From assembly GCF_030687495.1 (NCBI RefSeq), contig NZ_CP117435.1, forward strand, positions 4,778,501 to 4,842,500: a stretch of DNA of 64,000 bases, given 5' to 3'. The translations under genes and the position numbers were made by a program. The stretch comes from Pseudomonas sp. FP453. GTDB lineage: Bacteria; Pseudomonadota; Gammaproteobacteria; Pseudomonadales; Pseudomonadaceae. Position 1 is the stretch's first letter. Every line of letters starts with the position of its first letter. This document shows, piece by piece, positions 9,256 to 18,120 of this stretch. The notes below the pieces were generated by a model that had not been told where the DNA came from, did not search any database, and saw only the letters and a program-made list of their open reading frames with translations.

Positions 9256-10173
9256 ATGTCCCTGACCTTGCGCCAAGTCCGCTACTTCGTCGCCACCGCC
9301 GAGATCGGCCAGATCTCCCAGGCGGCGATTCACCTGAACATTTCCCAGTCAGCGGTGACCACCGCAATCAAGGAGCTGGAAGCCATGCTCGGCGTGCAAC
9401 TGTTCGTGCGCTCGGCCCAGGGCATGAGCCTGACCGACGCCGGGCGGCATTTTCTCAACCGTGCCTATGTGATCCAACGCAGCGTGGACGACGCCCTGAA
9501 CAGCCCGTTGCCCGACTACCGCGCCAGCGGCGAACTGCGGGTGGCGGCCAGCTACACGGTGCTCGGTTACTTCCTGCCCCACCACTTGCAACGCATGGAA
9601 CACTGGCACCCGGACGTACATATCAAGGTGTTCGAGCAGGAACGCCAGGCCATCGAGCAAGGCCTGCTGGACGGTCAATTCGACATGGCCGTAGTGCTCA
9701 CCGCCAACCTGACCCACGCGGATATCACCTCGGAGATCCTGTTCAACTCGGAACGCCGCCTCTGGCTGCCCAGCCATCACCCGCTGTGCGAGCGCGACGC
9801 CGTGAGCCTGGCGGACGTGGCGCGGCAGCCCTATATCCTGCTCACCGTCGACGAGGCCGAACACAGCGCCATGCGCTACTGGGAACAGGCCGGGCAAACG
9901 CCCCAGGTACGCCTGCGCACCAGTTCGGTGGAAGCCGTGCGCAGCATGGTCGCCAACGGCAGCGGCGTGGCGATTCTGTCGGACCTGGTGCACCGGCCCT
10001 GGTCGCTGGAAGGCAAACGCATCGAAACGCTGACCGTCACCGACCCCGTCACCCCCATGAGCGTCGGCCTGGCCTGGCATCGCGAGCGCGCATTCACCCC
10101 GGCGATGCAGGCGTTTCGCGACTACTTCCACGACGCCTTCCTCGCCCCGCAACAGTTGTCGGCGCGCCGCTAG
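9256..10173 (+). CDS. LysR-family regulator, probably of pxpABC
   Basis: A 305-residue LysR regulator. The N-terminal winged helix-turn-helix runs from about residue 3 to 62 (LRQVRYFVATAEIGQISQAA ... SQSAVTTAIKELEAMLG), followed by the two-lobed periplasmic-binding-like effector domain. It is transcribed away from pxpA across 102 bases, the classic LysR arrangement, so 5-oxoproline or a related compound is a reasonable effector guess. Its stop overlaps the end of the next, convergent LysR gene by 4 bases. Confidence 0.88.
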   Translation: MSLTLRQVRYFVATAEIGQISQAAIHLNISQSAVTTAIKELEAMLGVQLFVRSAQGMSLTDAGRHFLNRAYVIQRSVDDALNSPLPDYRASGELRVAASYTVLGYFLPHHLQRMEHWHPDVHIKVFEQERQAIEQGLLDGQFDMAVVLTANLTHADITSEILFNSERRLWLPSHHPLCERDAVSLADVARQPYILLTVDEAEHSAMRYWEQAGQTPQVRLRTSSVEAVRSMVANGSGVAILSDLVHRPWSLEGKRIETLTVTDPVTPMSVGLAWHRERAFTPAMQAFRDYFHDAFLAPQQLSARR

Positions 10174-11066
10174 AGTGCGCCTTGCAACAGCGCGGCCAGC
10201 CAATCCATAAACACCCGCACCCGCAGCGGCAAATGCCGTTGGCCGGCGTACAGCAGCGACACATCCAGCGGCGGCGCCGGGTAGTCGGGCAAAAAAGCCA
10301 CCAACTCGCCGCTGGCCAGCAACTCGCGAATGCCCAGAGCCGGCACCTGGGTAATGCCGAATCCACCCAGGCACGCCACGCGGTACGCATCGGTGCTGTT
10401 CACGGTGACTCGCCCGGCCATAGGGATGCGGTGCACCTTGTTGCCTTGCTGGTATTCAAACCCTGCCGAGCGTGAACCCAACGGCCGTACGTAATGCACC
10501 AGTTGATGGTGGGCAAGGTCGGCCAGCGTCGTAGGCACGCCGTAACGTTGCAGGTAGGCCGCACTCGCGCAGTTGATCATCGGCAGGCTGCACAGCAGGC
10601 GCGCCACCACGCTCTGGTCGGGTTGCGCGCCCACCCGCAGCACGCAGTCGAAACCTTCGGCGAGCAGATCGACCTGGCGGTCGGTGCTGCTGATTTCCAG
10701 CTCGATCAGCGGGTGCGCGTCCATGAACTCGGGCAGGCGCGGCAGGATCAATTCCCGCGCCATTACGTTGGGCATGTCCACCCGGATGCGCCCGCTCAGT
10801 TGCGCCTCGTCCTGGCGAAACAGCCCTTCCAGCTCCTCCATGTGCGCCAGCAAATCCTTGCTGCGTTCGTACAGCACACGCCCGTCCTGGGTCGCCTGCA
10901 CCTTGCGCGTGGTGCGCTGCAACAGGCGCGCGCCAAGCAGTTCTTCCAGCGCTTGCACGTGCTCGGACACGGTGGAGCGTGGCAGGCCAAGGCTCTCGCC
11001 CGCGCCGGTAAAACTCGACAGTTCGGTGACGCGCACAAAGGTGCGCAGCAGCTCAAGTTTGTTCAT
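10170..11066 (-). CDS. LysR-family regulator divergent from an SDR gene
   Basis: A 298-residue LysR protein with HTH at about residues 1-60 (LELLRTFVRVTELSSFTGAGE ... STVSEHVQALEELLG) and a full effector domain. The sequence style (R-T-T-R-K-V after the HTH, VDMPNVMARELILPRLPEF) matches the CrgA/AaeR-like branch that often controls neighbouring oxidoreductases. It faces away from the SDR gene at 11173 across 106 bases and is likely its regulator. The effector is not known. Confidence 0.87.
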   Translation of the reverse strand: MNKLELLRTFVRVTELSSFTGAGESLGLPRSTVSEHVQALEELLGARLLQRTTRKVQATQDGRVLYERSKDLLAHMEELEGLFRQDEAQLSGRIRVDMPNVMARELILPRLPEFMDAHPLIELEISSTDRQVDLLAEGFDCVLRVGAQPDQSVVARLLCSLPMINCASAAYLQRYGVPTTLADLAHHQLVHYVRPLGSRSAGFEYQQGNKVHRIPMAGRVTVNSTDAYRVACLGGFGITQVPALGIRELLASGELVAFLPDYPAPPLDVSLLYAGQRHLPLRVRVFMDWLAALLQGAL

Positions 11067-11082
11067 GGGATTGTTCGCCTTA

Positions 11083-11130
11083 TCCGGCCAGTGATTCCGG
11101 TATAGCGCTGTTTATCACGTAATGGCCGGA
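11083..11130. promoter_or_regulatory. Possible LysR-target inverted repeat
   Basis: TCCGGCCA at 11083-11090 and TGGCCGGA at 11123-11130 form a spaced 8-base inverted repeat in the divergent promoter region between the LysR and SDR genes. The wide spacing makes it a weak candidate. Confidence 0.3.
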
Positions 11131-11172
11131 CAAATACACTCAATCCCACTGACCACCTGAGAGGACTGCACC

Positions 11173-11931
11173 ATGACCCGTAAAATCGCATTGATCACCG
11201 GCGCCAGCCGCGGCCTGGGCAAAAGCGCGGCGCTGCACCTGGCGGCACAGGGCGTCGATATCATCGGCACTTACCACAGCGCCGCGGCCGAAGCCCATGC
11301 GGTGGTCGAGGAAATCCAGGCCTTGGGCGGCCGCGCCGCGATGCTGCAACTGGATGTGAGCCAGAGCGCCACCTTCGATGATTTTGTCGGCGAAGTCGCC
11401 AGCGTGCTCAAGGATGTATTCGCACAGGAGCACTTCAACTTTCTGATCAACAATGCCGGCATCGGCGCCCACGCCAGCTTTGCCGAAACCAGCGAAGCGC
11501 AGTTCGACCAGCTGGTGGCGATCCAATTCAAGGGCCCGTTTTTCCTCACGCAAAAACTGCTGCCGCTGATCCGCGATGGCGGGCGTATCGTCAATATTTC
11601 CAGCGGCCTGGCGCGGTTCAGCCTGCCGGGCTATGCGGCGTACGCAGCAATGAAGGGGGCGATGGAAGTGCTGACCCGCTATCAGGCCAAGGAACTGGGC
11701 GCGCGAGGGATCACCGTGAACATCCTCGCCCCCGGCGCCATCGAGACCGACTTCGGCGGCGGCGCCGTGCGTGACAATGCGGCCCTCAACAGCATGGTCG
11801 CCAACAACACGGCACTGGGGCGTGCCGGGTTGCCGGACGATATCGGCGGAGCCATTGCAACCTTGCTGGCCGATGGCAGCAACTGGATCACCGGTCAGCG
11901 CATTGAGGCTTCGGGCGGGATGTTTCTTTGA
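11173..11931 (+). CDS. Short-chain dehydrogenase/reductase (SDR)
   Basis: A 252-residue classical SDR with the Rossmann motif TGASRGLG at residues 9-16, NNAG near 92, a catalytic serine in VNISSG, and YAAMK (Tyr/Lys pair) near 158. It ends with the usual GQRIEASGGMFL tail. It would be a cytoplasmic NAD(P)-dependent oxidoreductase; the substrate cannot be told. GAGAGGACTGCACC gives a sound ribosome site. Its last 44 bases overlap the end of the convergent PACE gene. The divergent LysR gene likely regulates it. Confidence 0.88.
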   Translation: MTRKIALITGASRGLGKSAALHLAAQGVDIIGTYHSAAAEAHAVVEEIQALGGRAAMLQLDVSQSATFDDFVGEVASVLKDVFAQEHFNFLINNAGIGAHASFAETSEAQFDQLVAIQFKGPFFLTQKLLPLIRDGGRIVNISSGLARFSLPGYAAYAAMKGAMEVLTRYQAKELGARGITVNILAPGAIETDFGGGAVRDNAALNSMVANNTALGRAGLPDDIGGAIATLLADGSNWITGQRIEASGGMFL

Positions 11932-12349
11932 CCGCCAGGAGCTTGTCGCGCAGCACGTCATAGGCCCAGTGGTAGACATAGGTGTACGGCAGGAAGAACA
12001 GCAGTACACCGATGTCGAGGATAAACGCGTCCATCAGGCTGATGTTCAGCCACGCGGCAATCAGCGGCACGCACACGATGATCAACCCGCCTTCGAACAT
12101 CAGCGCATGCAGCACCCGCGTCCAGGCGTTGGTGGCCAGTTGCAGGCGCGCCTTGAGGCGGTCGAACAGGCTGTTGAAAATGATGTTCCAGGTCAGCGCC
12201 AGCAAGCTGATGCCCAGCGTTACCGCGCCCATCTCCAGCGCCGGCCGGCCGGTGATCCACACCAGCAGCGGCGTGCAGATCAAGAGGGCCAGGCCTTCAA
12301 AACCAAGGGCTTGGCCAACACGTTCAGAAATCGACTTGGTAGGGTTCAT
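11888..12349 (-). CDS. PACE-family multidrug/chlorhexidine efflux transporter
   Basis: A 153-residue protein made of two tandem bacterial transmembrane pair units. Helices lie near residues 15-35, 40-60, 82-103 and 107-130. The pattern (E-R-x-G-x-A-x-x-F-E near the start, then L-x-W-N-x-x-F-N, H-A-x-x-F-E-G-G and W-A-Y-D) matches AceI-like PACE proteins, which export chlorhexidine or short diamines with protons. GGAGTTGGACC precedes the ATG. It is divergent from a LysR gene at 12438, as is common for PACE genes. The natural substrate is unknown. Confidence 0.88.
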   Translation of the reverse strand: MNPTKSISERVGQALGFEGLALLICTPLLVWITGRPALEMGAVTLGISLLALTWNIIFNSLFDRLKARLQLATNAWTRVLHALMFEGGLIIVCVPLIAAWLNISLMDAFILDIGVLLFFLPYTYVYHWAYDVLRDKLLAVKETSRPKPQCADR

Positions 12350-12437
12350 GGTCCAACTCCGTGAGTAACGATGGTTGCCATCATTACCCCCTGGCTCGAT
12401 ACTTCATAATCAATAACCATCGAGATAGGCGATAGTC

Positions 12438-13292
12438 ATGGCGTCCAATGAAGTGCTGCAGGCGTTTGTGCAGGCCGCCACCCAGGGCTCGTTTTCGGCG
12501 GCGGCGCGCAAGCTGGGCAAGAGCCAGTCCACCGTCAGTGCCGCCGTCGCCAGCCTGGAAATTGACCTGGACCTGGTGCTGTTTGACCGCAGCAGCCGCA
12601 AACCCACCCTGACCGCCGCCGGGCAGGTGCTGCTGCAACGTGCCGAGCAGGTGCTGGAGGCCAGCAGTCGTCTGGAGCTGGCGGCGAGCCAGTTGTCCCA
12701 GGGCCTGGAACCGAAGCTGACGATTGCCATGTCGGACACCTACCAGTCCGACCGCTTCGAGGTCGCCCTCAGTGCGTTCGAACAACGCTACCCGGACCTT
12801 GAGCTGGAGTGCCTGATCGCCGAATGCGAAGACTTGATCGCCCTGGTGCAAAGTGGCCGGGCGCACGTGGCGTTTATCGAAAAGCAGGAGGTGTATCCGC
12901 CCGACCTGACTGGCGCGCCCGTGGAAGAACGCACGGAAATCGCCCTGTATGTCGCGCCCAAACACCCCTTGGCGAAGCTGCAAAACATCCCCGCCGACAC
13001 CCTGCGCCAACACCGCGAACTGCGCCTGGCCAGCATCATCAATCCGAATGAAACCCGCGCCAGCGGGCGGGTGTGGTCGGCGCCGAGCTACCTGATGCTG
13101 ATGGAGATGGCCCAGCTCGGATTTGGCTGGGCGCCGCTGCCGCGTTGGCTGGTGGAGCGCTTTGATGGCGGCCAGCTGGTGGAGCTGAAAGCCCGCAGTT
13201 GGCCGCGCTCGGTGGCGGTGGATGCGTTGTGGTCGCGGCATCACCCGCCGGGGCCGGCGGGGAGTTGGTTGCTGGGCAAGATGCTTGAATGA
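12438..13292 (+). CDS. LysR-family regulator, probably of the PACE pump
   Basis: A 284-residue LysR regulator with the HTH at about residues 3-62 (NEVLQAFVQAATQGSFSAAA ... SQSTVSAAVASLEIDL), followed by the effector domain. It is slightly short for the family but complete. It is transcribed away from the PACE efflux gene with 88 bases between the starts, the usual layout for a regulator and its target. The spacer has ATCG...CGAT half-sites near 12419-12433 that could be an operator. The inducer is unknown. Confidence 0.87.
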   Translation: MASNEVLQAFVQAATQGSFSAAARKLGKSQSTVSAAVASLEIDLDLVLFDRSSRKPTLTAAGQVLLQRAEQVLEASSRLELAASQLSQGLEPKLTIAMSDTYQSDRFEVALSAFEQRYPDLELECLIAECEDLIALVQSGRAHVAFIEKQEVYPPDLTGAPVEERTEIALYVAPKHPLAKLQNIPADTLRQHRELRLASIINPNETRASGRVWSAPSYLMLMEMAQLGFGWAPLPRWLVERFDGGQLVELKARSWPRSVAVDALWSRHHPPGPAGSWLLGKMLE

Positions 13293-13316
13293 TATTTCCC
13301 AGGCAATGACACTCTA

Positions 13317-13405
13317 TGTGGGAGCTGGCTTGCCTGCGATAGCGGTCTATCAGCCACAGAGATGCAAGCTGAGCCACCGCTATCGCAGGCAAGCCAGCTC
13401 CCACA
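13317..13405. repeat. REP doublet 4
   Basis: Inverted pair of the GAGCTGGCTTGCCTGCGATAGCGG type between the convergent LysR and SRPBCC genes. Confidence 0.9.
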
Positions 13406-13427
13406 GTTTTGATTGCCTACAGTCTGG

Positions 13428-13907
13428 TCAATCGTTCATGCCTTGAGTGACCAACGTCACCAATCTATCCAGGCTCTGCCCCCAGCCATCATGAAAGCCC
13501 ATCGCCTCATGGGCTTGCTTATCTTCGGCACTCCAATGCATGGCCCGCGCGGTGTAGAGCGTCATGTTGCCCTCGACCTCCTGCAAGGTCACTTCAGCCG
13601 TCATGAACGGTTTGCCGGAAGGAATCCACCCCGGCGTAAACGCATCGGTAAACACCAGCCGGCGTGGCGCGACAATCTCCAGGAACACGCCCTGGGTCGG
13701 ATACTCACTGCCGTCCGGCGCGCGCATCAGGGTGCGAAACAGGCCACCGACCCACAGGTTCATTTCGCACTCGGGGGTGGTCATGCCGTGGGGGCCCCAC
13801 CACTGTTGCAACAGGGCCGGCTCGGTCCAGGCGCGGAATACCCGGCTGCGGGGCGCATCGATCACGCGGCTGATGGACAGTTCAAATTCGGCAGGTTGGC
13901 TGGACAT
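13428..13907 (-). CDS. SRPBCC / AHSA1-domain protein
   Basis: A 159-residue single-domain protein of the Bet v 1-like SRPBCC fold, AHSA1 (activator of Hsp90 ATPase homologue) sub-family. It shows SRVIDAPRSRVFRAWTEP, the WWGPHG loop near residue 36 and a C-terminal amphipathic helix with HDGWGQSLDRL. These proteins bind hydrophobic small molecules in a cavity; the ligand is unknown. AGGAGGTTTACCCC is a nearly perfect ribosome site before the ATG. Confidence 0.88.
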   Translation of the reverse strand: MSSQPAEFELSISRVIDAPRSRVFRAWTEPALLQQWWGPHGMTTPECEMNLWVGGLFRTLMRAPDGSEYPTQGVFLEIVAPRRLVFTDAFTPGWIPSGKPFMTAEVTLQEVEGNMTLYTARAMHWSAEDKQAHEAMGFHDGWGQSLDRLVTLVTQGMND

Positions 13908-14064
13908 GGGGTAAACCTCCTGATTTTTTGATTGTTGTGTTCAGAGAGTCAACGGGTGCACGGCACTCACTATAGTTCGCGCCGCCCCTGGTTTGCGTTC
14001 GACCAGACAGGCGACAAACCCGCTAGAATCGCCGGCTCTCTGTAGTATTTGGGATGCCGCCCCG

Positions 14065-14565
14065 ATGGAAACCCGCCTCGTCCCCTATGAGACGCTGAGC
14101 CTTGTGCAAAAACAGCAGCTCGACACCCTGCAAGTGCACCCCGAACAACTGGCGTTCAGCGGCGATATCTACTGCGCGCTGAACAGCCTGCTGGTCAATC
14201 CCCACCCCAACGCGATCAAAGGCTTCGCCCTGCTCGCCGATGACCAGCCCGTGGCCTTCCTGCTGCTCAAACGCCCGCCCTGCCTGCCCCATTGGGCCGA
14301 TGAACACAGCGCCACGCTGCATGCATTCCAGGTGGATCGCGGGCAACAAGGCCGGGGGTTTGGCAAGGCGTGTCTGCAGGCGCTGCCGGCTGCGGCGCTG
14401 TTGGTGTGGCCGCAGATCAAGGGGATCGAGTTGTCGGTGGACGCAGACAATGTGGCGGCGATGGGGCTGTATCTAGCGGCCGGTTGGGTCGACGACGGCG
14501 AAGCGTACAAGGGACGGATTGGCTATGAGCGCAGGTTGCGGTGGGATTTTGCGGCACAACGCTGA
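14065..14565 (+). CDS. GNAT-family N-acetyltransferase
   Basis: A 166-residue protein read from ATG 14065 (METRLVPYETLSL); the in-frame ATG at 13993 lies upstream of a likely promoter region and is not favoured. The acetyl-CoA loop is VDRGQQGRGFGKACLQALP, matching the R/Q-x-x-G-x-G/A pattern, followed by LSVDADNVAAMGLYLAAGW, the usual substrate-side strand and helix of GNAT enzymes. It would be a cytoplasmic acetyltransferase; the acceptor is unknown. It is convergent with the effector-binding-domain gene, separated by a strong inverted repeat. Confidence 0.85.
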   Translation: METRLVPYETLSLVQKQQLDTLQVHPEQLAFSGDIYCALNSLLVNPHPNAIKGFALLADDQPVAFLLLKRPPCLPHWADEHSATLHAFQVDRGQQGRGFGKACLQALPAAALLVWPQIKGIELSVDADNVAAMGLYLAAGWVDDGEAYKGRIGYERRLRWDFAAQR

Positions 14566-14613
14566 TGTCACGTAAACACGACATTCAAAGGGACATGTCC
14601 TGTTTACGTGACA
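14566..14613. repeat. Long inverted repeat between convergent genes
   Basis: TGTCACGTAAACACGACAT (14566-14584) and its near-perfect reverse complement (14595-14613, one mismatch in 19) flank a 10-base spacer. It starts right after the GNAT stop codon and ends 13 bases before the stop of the opposite gene. It has no T-run and does not resemble the REP family here. It could be a bidirectional hairpin terminator or a different small dispersed repeat. Confidence 0.8.
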
Positions 14614-14625
14614 GTGGCTGAAGCT

Positions 14626-15108
14626 TCAGCCGCGTTCGCCCACCGGCAGCCAGATTTCCACCGTGCCGGTGCCCTTGCGCACGTCAAAATCGGCGCTGTA
14701 GCGCTCGAAATCCGCCCCCATGACCTTGTAGCCCGAGTGCGGCAACCACTCGAACATGATGCGTTCGTACGTTTGTTCAAGCGCCTGCACCGGGCCGTAA
14801 TGCGGGAACACCGCATAGTTGAGCGGTGGAATTTCGATGACTTCAAAATTGCCCGGCACGTCGCTTTTGCTCGGTACTTCCACCCCGGCCATGTAATCGA
14901 ATTCGCCGTGACTGGGGTTATGGCATACCCCATACGTCACCCCGCCGACGCGCTTCTTGATGTCCTTGATGCAGGTGTCGAACAACTCCCACAACTTGGG
15001 AATATCGCCCACAGTGGCCTTCGAATAACGCCCTTGCACCCCGGCGATCACCAGGGCTTTACCGGCTTCCATGCGTGGCTCTAACGGTTGTTTTGTCTGC
15101 TGATCCAT
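14626..15108 (-). CDS. GyrI-like / AraC effector-binding-domain protein
   Basis: A 160-residue stand-alone effector-binding domain read from ATG 15108 (MDQQTKQPLEPR), with AAGGAG 9 bases ahead; the longer frame upstream looks non-coding. It shows YGVCHNPSHGEFDYMAGVEV, then PPLNYAVFPHYGPV and a final TGTVEIWLPV, the pattern of the Rob/SoxS-GyrI-like ligand-binding fold, with no DNA-binding domain. Such proteins bind drugs or small hydrophobic compounds. It lies alone between alaC and a GNAT gene. Confidence 0.85.
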   Translation of the reverse strand: MDQQTKQPLEPRMEAGKALVIAGVQGRYSKATVGDIPKLWELFDTCIKDIKKRVGGVTYGVCHNPSHGEFDYMAGVEVPSKSDVPGNFEVIEIPPLNYAVFPHYGPVQALEQTYERIMFEWLPHSGYKVMGADFERYSADFDVRKGTGTVEIWLPVGERG

Positions 15109-15301
15109 TGGAACAGTCTCCTTCTTATAGGGAACAAACCCGCATCGAGTATAGGGGCATATCCGCGCTGTACTCCAAGCAGAAAATTTTCCTACGCATC
15201 TGGACAACTGGCCATCATCGCCCGTATTGTCTGCCCGCAGGCCACCGCAGTGGCCGACGTCGCTCGGACGGTTCCGGGCGCTTACGTACCTCGAGGCAAC
15301 A

Positions 15302-16513
15302 ATGGCAGACCAAGGTTCGCCGCGCCGCTTTGCGCGCATAGATCGACTCCCCCCTTACGTTTTCAATATCACCGCCGAGCTGAAGATGGCTGCGCGTCGG
15401 CGCGGCGAAGACATCATCGACTTGAGCATGGGCAACCCTGACGGCCCCACGCCGCCGCACATTGTCGAGAAACTCGTGCAAGTGGCCCAGCGTGAAGACA
15501 CCCACGGCTACTCCACGTCCAAAGGCATTCCGCGTCTGCGCCGGGCGATTTCGCGCTGGTACAAGGACCGCTACGAAGTGGACATCGACCCCGAGTCGGA
15601 AGCCATCGTGACCATCGGTTCCAAGGAAGGCCTGGCGCACTTGATGCTGGCCACCCTGGACCAGGGCGACACCGTGCTGGTGCCCAACCCGAGCTACCCG
15701 ATCCACATCTACGGCGCCGTGATTGCCGGCGCCCAGGTGCGGTCAGTGCCGCTGATTCCCGGCGTGGATTTCTTCGCCGAACTGGAACGGGCGATTCGCG
15801 GCTCGATCCCCAAGCCGAAGATGATGATCCTCGGCTTCCCGTCCAACCCCACCGCGCAGTGCGTGGAGCTGGACTTCTTCGAACGCGTGATCGCGCTGGC
15901 CAAGCAGTACGACGTGCTGGTGATCCACGACCTGGCCTACGCCGACATCGTCTACGACGGCTGGAAAGCCCCGTCGATCATGCAGGTGCCGGGCGCCAAG
16001 GACATTGCGGTGGAGTTTTTCACCCTGTCCAAGAGCTACAACATGGCCGGCTGGCGCATCGGTTTCATGGTGGGCAACCCGGAACTGGTCAACGCCCTGG
16101 CGCGCATCAAGAGCTACCACGACTACGGCACGTTCACGCCGCTGCAAGTGGCGGCGATTGCTGCGCTGGAAGGCGACCAACAGTGCGTGAAGGACATTGC
16201 CGAGCAGTATCGCCAACGCCGCAACGTGCTGGTCAAGGGCCTGCATGAGCTGGGCTGGATGGTGGAGAATCCGAAGGCGTCGATGTACGTCTGGGCGAAG
16301 ATTCCCGAGGCGTATGCCGCCATGGGTTCGCTGGAGTTTGCCAAGAAGCTGCTGCTGGAGGCGAAGGTGTGCGTGTCGCCGGGGATTGGGTTTGGTGAGT
16401 ATGGCGACGATCATGTGCGCTTTGCGCTGATCGAGAACCAGGACCGGATCCGGCAGGCGGTGCGGGGGATTCGCGGGATGTTCAGGGCGGATGGCCTGGT
16501 TACCAAGGCCTGA
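15302..16513 (+). CDS. alaC: Alanine transaminase (class I/II aminotransferase)
   Basis: A 403-residue PLP enzyme read from ATG 15302 ([17 protein letters not shown]). The sequence LPPYVFN followed by [28 protein letters not shown], and the PLP lysine in [12 protein letters not shown] near residue 241 matches AlaC, which interconverts pyruvate and glutamate with alanine and 2-oxoglutarate in the cytoplasm. In pseudomonads this gene often lies in the homoserine-threonine region; here it is monocistronic, followed by a REP and the gluconate transporter. The aminotransferase call is sure, the AlaC assignment likely. Confidence 0.88.
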   Translation: MADQGSPRRFARIDRLPPYVFNITAELKMAARRRGEDIIDLSMGNPDGPTPPHIVEKLVQVAQREDTHGYSTSKGIPRLRRAISRWYKDRYEVDIDPESEAIVTIGSKEGLAHLMLATLDQGDTVLVPNPSYPIHIYGAVIAGAQVRSVPLIPGVDFFAELERAIRGSIPKPKMMILGFPSNPTAQCVELDFFERVIALAKQYDVLVIHDLAYADIVYDGWKAPSIMQVPGAKDIAVEFFTLSKSYNMAGWRIGFMVGNPELVNALARIKSYHDYGTFTPLQVAAIAALEGDQQCVKDIAEQYRQRRNVLVKGLHELGWMVENPKASMYVWAKIPEAYAAMGSLEFAKKLLLEAKVCVSPGIGFGEYGDDHVRFALIENQDRIRQAVRGIRGMFRADGLVTKA

Positions 16514-16541
16514 CCCAATCCACCTGTAGAAACCCAATCAA

Positions 16542-16645
16542 TGTGGGAGCTGGCTTGTGTGGGAGCCGGGCTTGCCCGCGATGCAAGCACCTCGGTATTT
16601 CAGTTAGACCGAGGTGAAGCTATCGCAGGCAAGCCAGCTCCCACA
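16542..16645. repeat. REP doublet 5 with duplicated head
   Basis: The left side begins with a truncated REP head (TGTGGGAGCTGGCTTG) fused directly to a second, complete head of the GAGCCGGGCTTGCCCGCGAT subtype. The right arm is the GCTGGC subtype. It lies between convergent alaC and gntT. The stacked head suggests a partial tandem duplication. Confidence 0.9.
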
Positions 16646-16683
16646 TTTTGATTGGGTTCCCACATGGGGTTTTGTGGTGTGGC

Positions 16684-18036
16684 TTACACCACCAGCGACA
16701 GCAACATGATGAAGATCAGCGCCACGACGGACAGAATCGTCTCCATCGCCGTCCACGTCTTGAACGTCTCCGCCACGGTCATGTTGAAGTACTGCTTCAC
16801 CAGCCAGAACCCCGCATCGTTGACGTGCGACAGGATCAACGAGCCCGCCCCCGTCGCCAACACCAGCAGCTCACGGTTAACCCCCGGAATCATCCCCACC
16901 ACCGGCACCACAATGCCCGCGCCCGTAATGGTTGCCACGGTCGCCGAACCGGTGGCCACACGAATCACCGCCGCCACCAGCCACGCCAGCAGGATCGGGT
17001 TGATCTGCGCGTTCACTGCCATGTGGCCGATCACATCGCCCACGCCGCTGGTCACCAGCATCTGCTTGAAGCCACCACCGGCACCGATGATCAGGATGAT
17101 CGCGGCGGTCGGCGCAAGGCTGGCGTCGAGCAACTTGAGGATTTGCTTGGAGTGGATGCCCTGGCGATGGCCAAAGGTGTACAGCGACAGCAGCAACGCC
17201 AGCAACAGCGCGGAGATCGGGTGACCGATCATGTCCATCCAGTTGCGCACGATGTGGCCGTCAGGCAAGCCGATGTCCGCGAAGGTTTTCAGCAGCATCA
17301 GGAACACCGGCAGCAGCACGGTGATCAGGGTGATGCTGAAGCTTGGCAGGTTTTTGTGTTCCGACTCGCGGGCCAGTTGGTCCACCAGTTCCTGGGACGG
17401 GTTGCCCGGGATGTATTTGGCGATGAACGTACCAAAGATCGGGCCGGCGATGATGGCCGTCGGCAGCGCGACGATCAGGCCGTACAGGATGGTCTTGCCG
17501 ATGTCCGCGCCAAACACGCCGATGGCCAGCAGCGGGCCCGGGTGCGGTGGCACCAGGCCGTGCACCGCCGACAGGCCGGCGAGCAGCGGGATGCCGATCT
17601 TGATCAGCGACACGCCGGTGCGGCGCGCGACGATGAACACCAGCGGGATCAGCAACACAAAACCGATCTCGAAGAACAGCGGGATGCCCACCAGGAACGC
17701 GGCGAACATCATGGCCCACTGGACCTTTTCCTTGCCGAAGGCGCGGATCAGGGTCTGGGCGATCTGATCGGCACCGCCGGATTCGGCCATCATCTTGCCG
17801 AGCATCGTACCCAGCGCGAGGATGATGCCGACAAAGCCGAGCACCCCGCCGAAGCCGTCCTGGAACGCCTTGATGATCTTGTCCACGGGCATGCCCGAGG
17901 TCAGGCCGAGGAAGCCGGCCGCGATGATCAGTGCAATGAACGGGTGCACCTTGAACTTGGTGATCAGAACGATCAACCCGATGATAGTGACCACTGCATC
18001 TAGCAGCAGGTAAGACTCGTGGGACATGCCAAACAT
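16684..18036 (-). CDS. gntT: Gluconate:H+ symporter, GntP family
   Basis: A 450-residue membrane protein with about twelve to fourteen hydrophobic helices. It has the GntP-family sequence ALGTMLGKMMAESGGADQIA, FFEIGFVLLIPLV and GLVPPHPGPLLAIG. It imports D-gluconate with protons. The ATG at 18036 follows CAGGAGAGA. The next gene upstream is gluconate kinase and the regulator GntR lies beyond, so this is a gluconate module. The leader contains a GntR-type operator (18097-18110) and an AANAANAA tract next to the ribosome site, pointing to both GntR and Crc/Hfq control. Confidence 0.93.
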   Translation of the reverse strand: MFGMSHESYLLLDAVVTIIGLIVLITKFKVHPFIALIIAAGFLGLTSGMPVDKIIKAFQDGFGGVLGFVGIILALGTMLGKMMAESGGADQIAQTLIRAFGKEKVQWAMMFAAFLVGIPLFFEIGFVLLIPLVFIVARRTGVSLIKIGIPLLAGLSAVHGLVPPHPGPLLAIGVFGADIGKTILYGLIVALPTAIIAGPIFGTFIAKYIPGNPSQELVDQLARESEHKNLPSFSITLITVLLPVFLMLLKTFADIGLPDGHIVRNWMDMIGHPISALLLALLLSLYTFGHRQGIHSKQILKLLDASLAPTAAIILIIGAGGGFKQMLVTSGVGDVIGHMAVNAQINPILLAWLVAAVIRVATGSATVATITGAGIVVPVVGMIPGVNRELLVLATGAGSLILSHVNDAGFWLVKQYFNMTVAETFKTWTAMETILSVVALIFIMLLSLVV

Positions 18037-18052
18037 GGGGGGTCTCTCCTGT

Positions 18053-18066
18053 TTGTTGTTGTTATT
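18053..18066 (-). promoter_or_regulatory. Candidate Crc/Hfq (CA motif) site in the gntT leader
   Basis: On the minus strand the leader reads AATAACAACAACAA just before CAGGAGAGA. This is two or more overlapping AANAANAA motifs, the A-rich sequence bound by Hfq with Crc in Pseudomonas to block translation during catabolite repression. Confidence 0.6.
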
Positions 18067-18096
18067 AAAGCGGGTGTTGAATTTCCTGCCGGGGAT

Positions 18097-18110
18097 AGCG
18101 CTATCTTTTC
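18097..18110. promoter_or_regulatory. Candidate GntR operator 1 (gntT)
   Basis: The palindrome GATAGCGCTATC (18094-18105) extended by TTTTC. Read on the minus strand it contains AAGATAGCGCT, matching the AAG-N-TAGCGCT core I recall for Pseudomonas GntR sites. It lies 58 bases upstream of the gntT start. Confidence 0.6.
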
Positions 18111-18120
18111 CGGCAAAAAA

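Noticed and set aside
16648..18003. A 451-codon open frame opposite gntT
   Set aside because: Antisense shadow with His/Gln/Arg-rich low-complexity translation; gntT has clear family motifs on the other strand.
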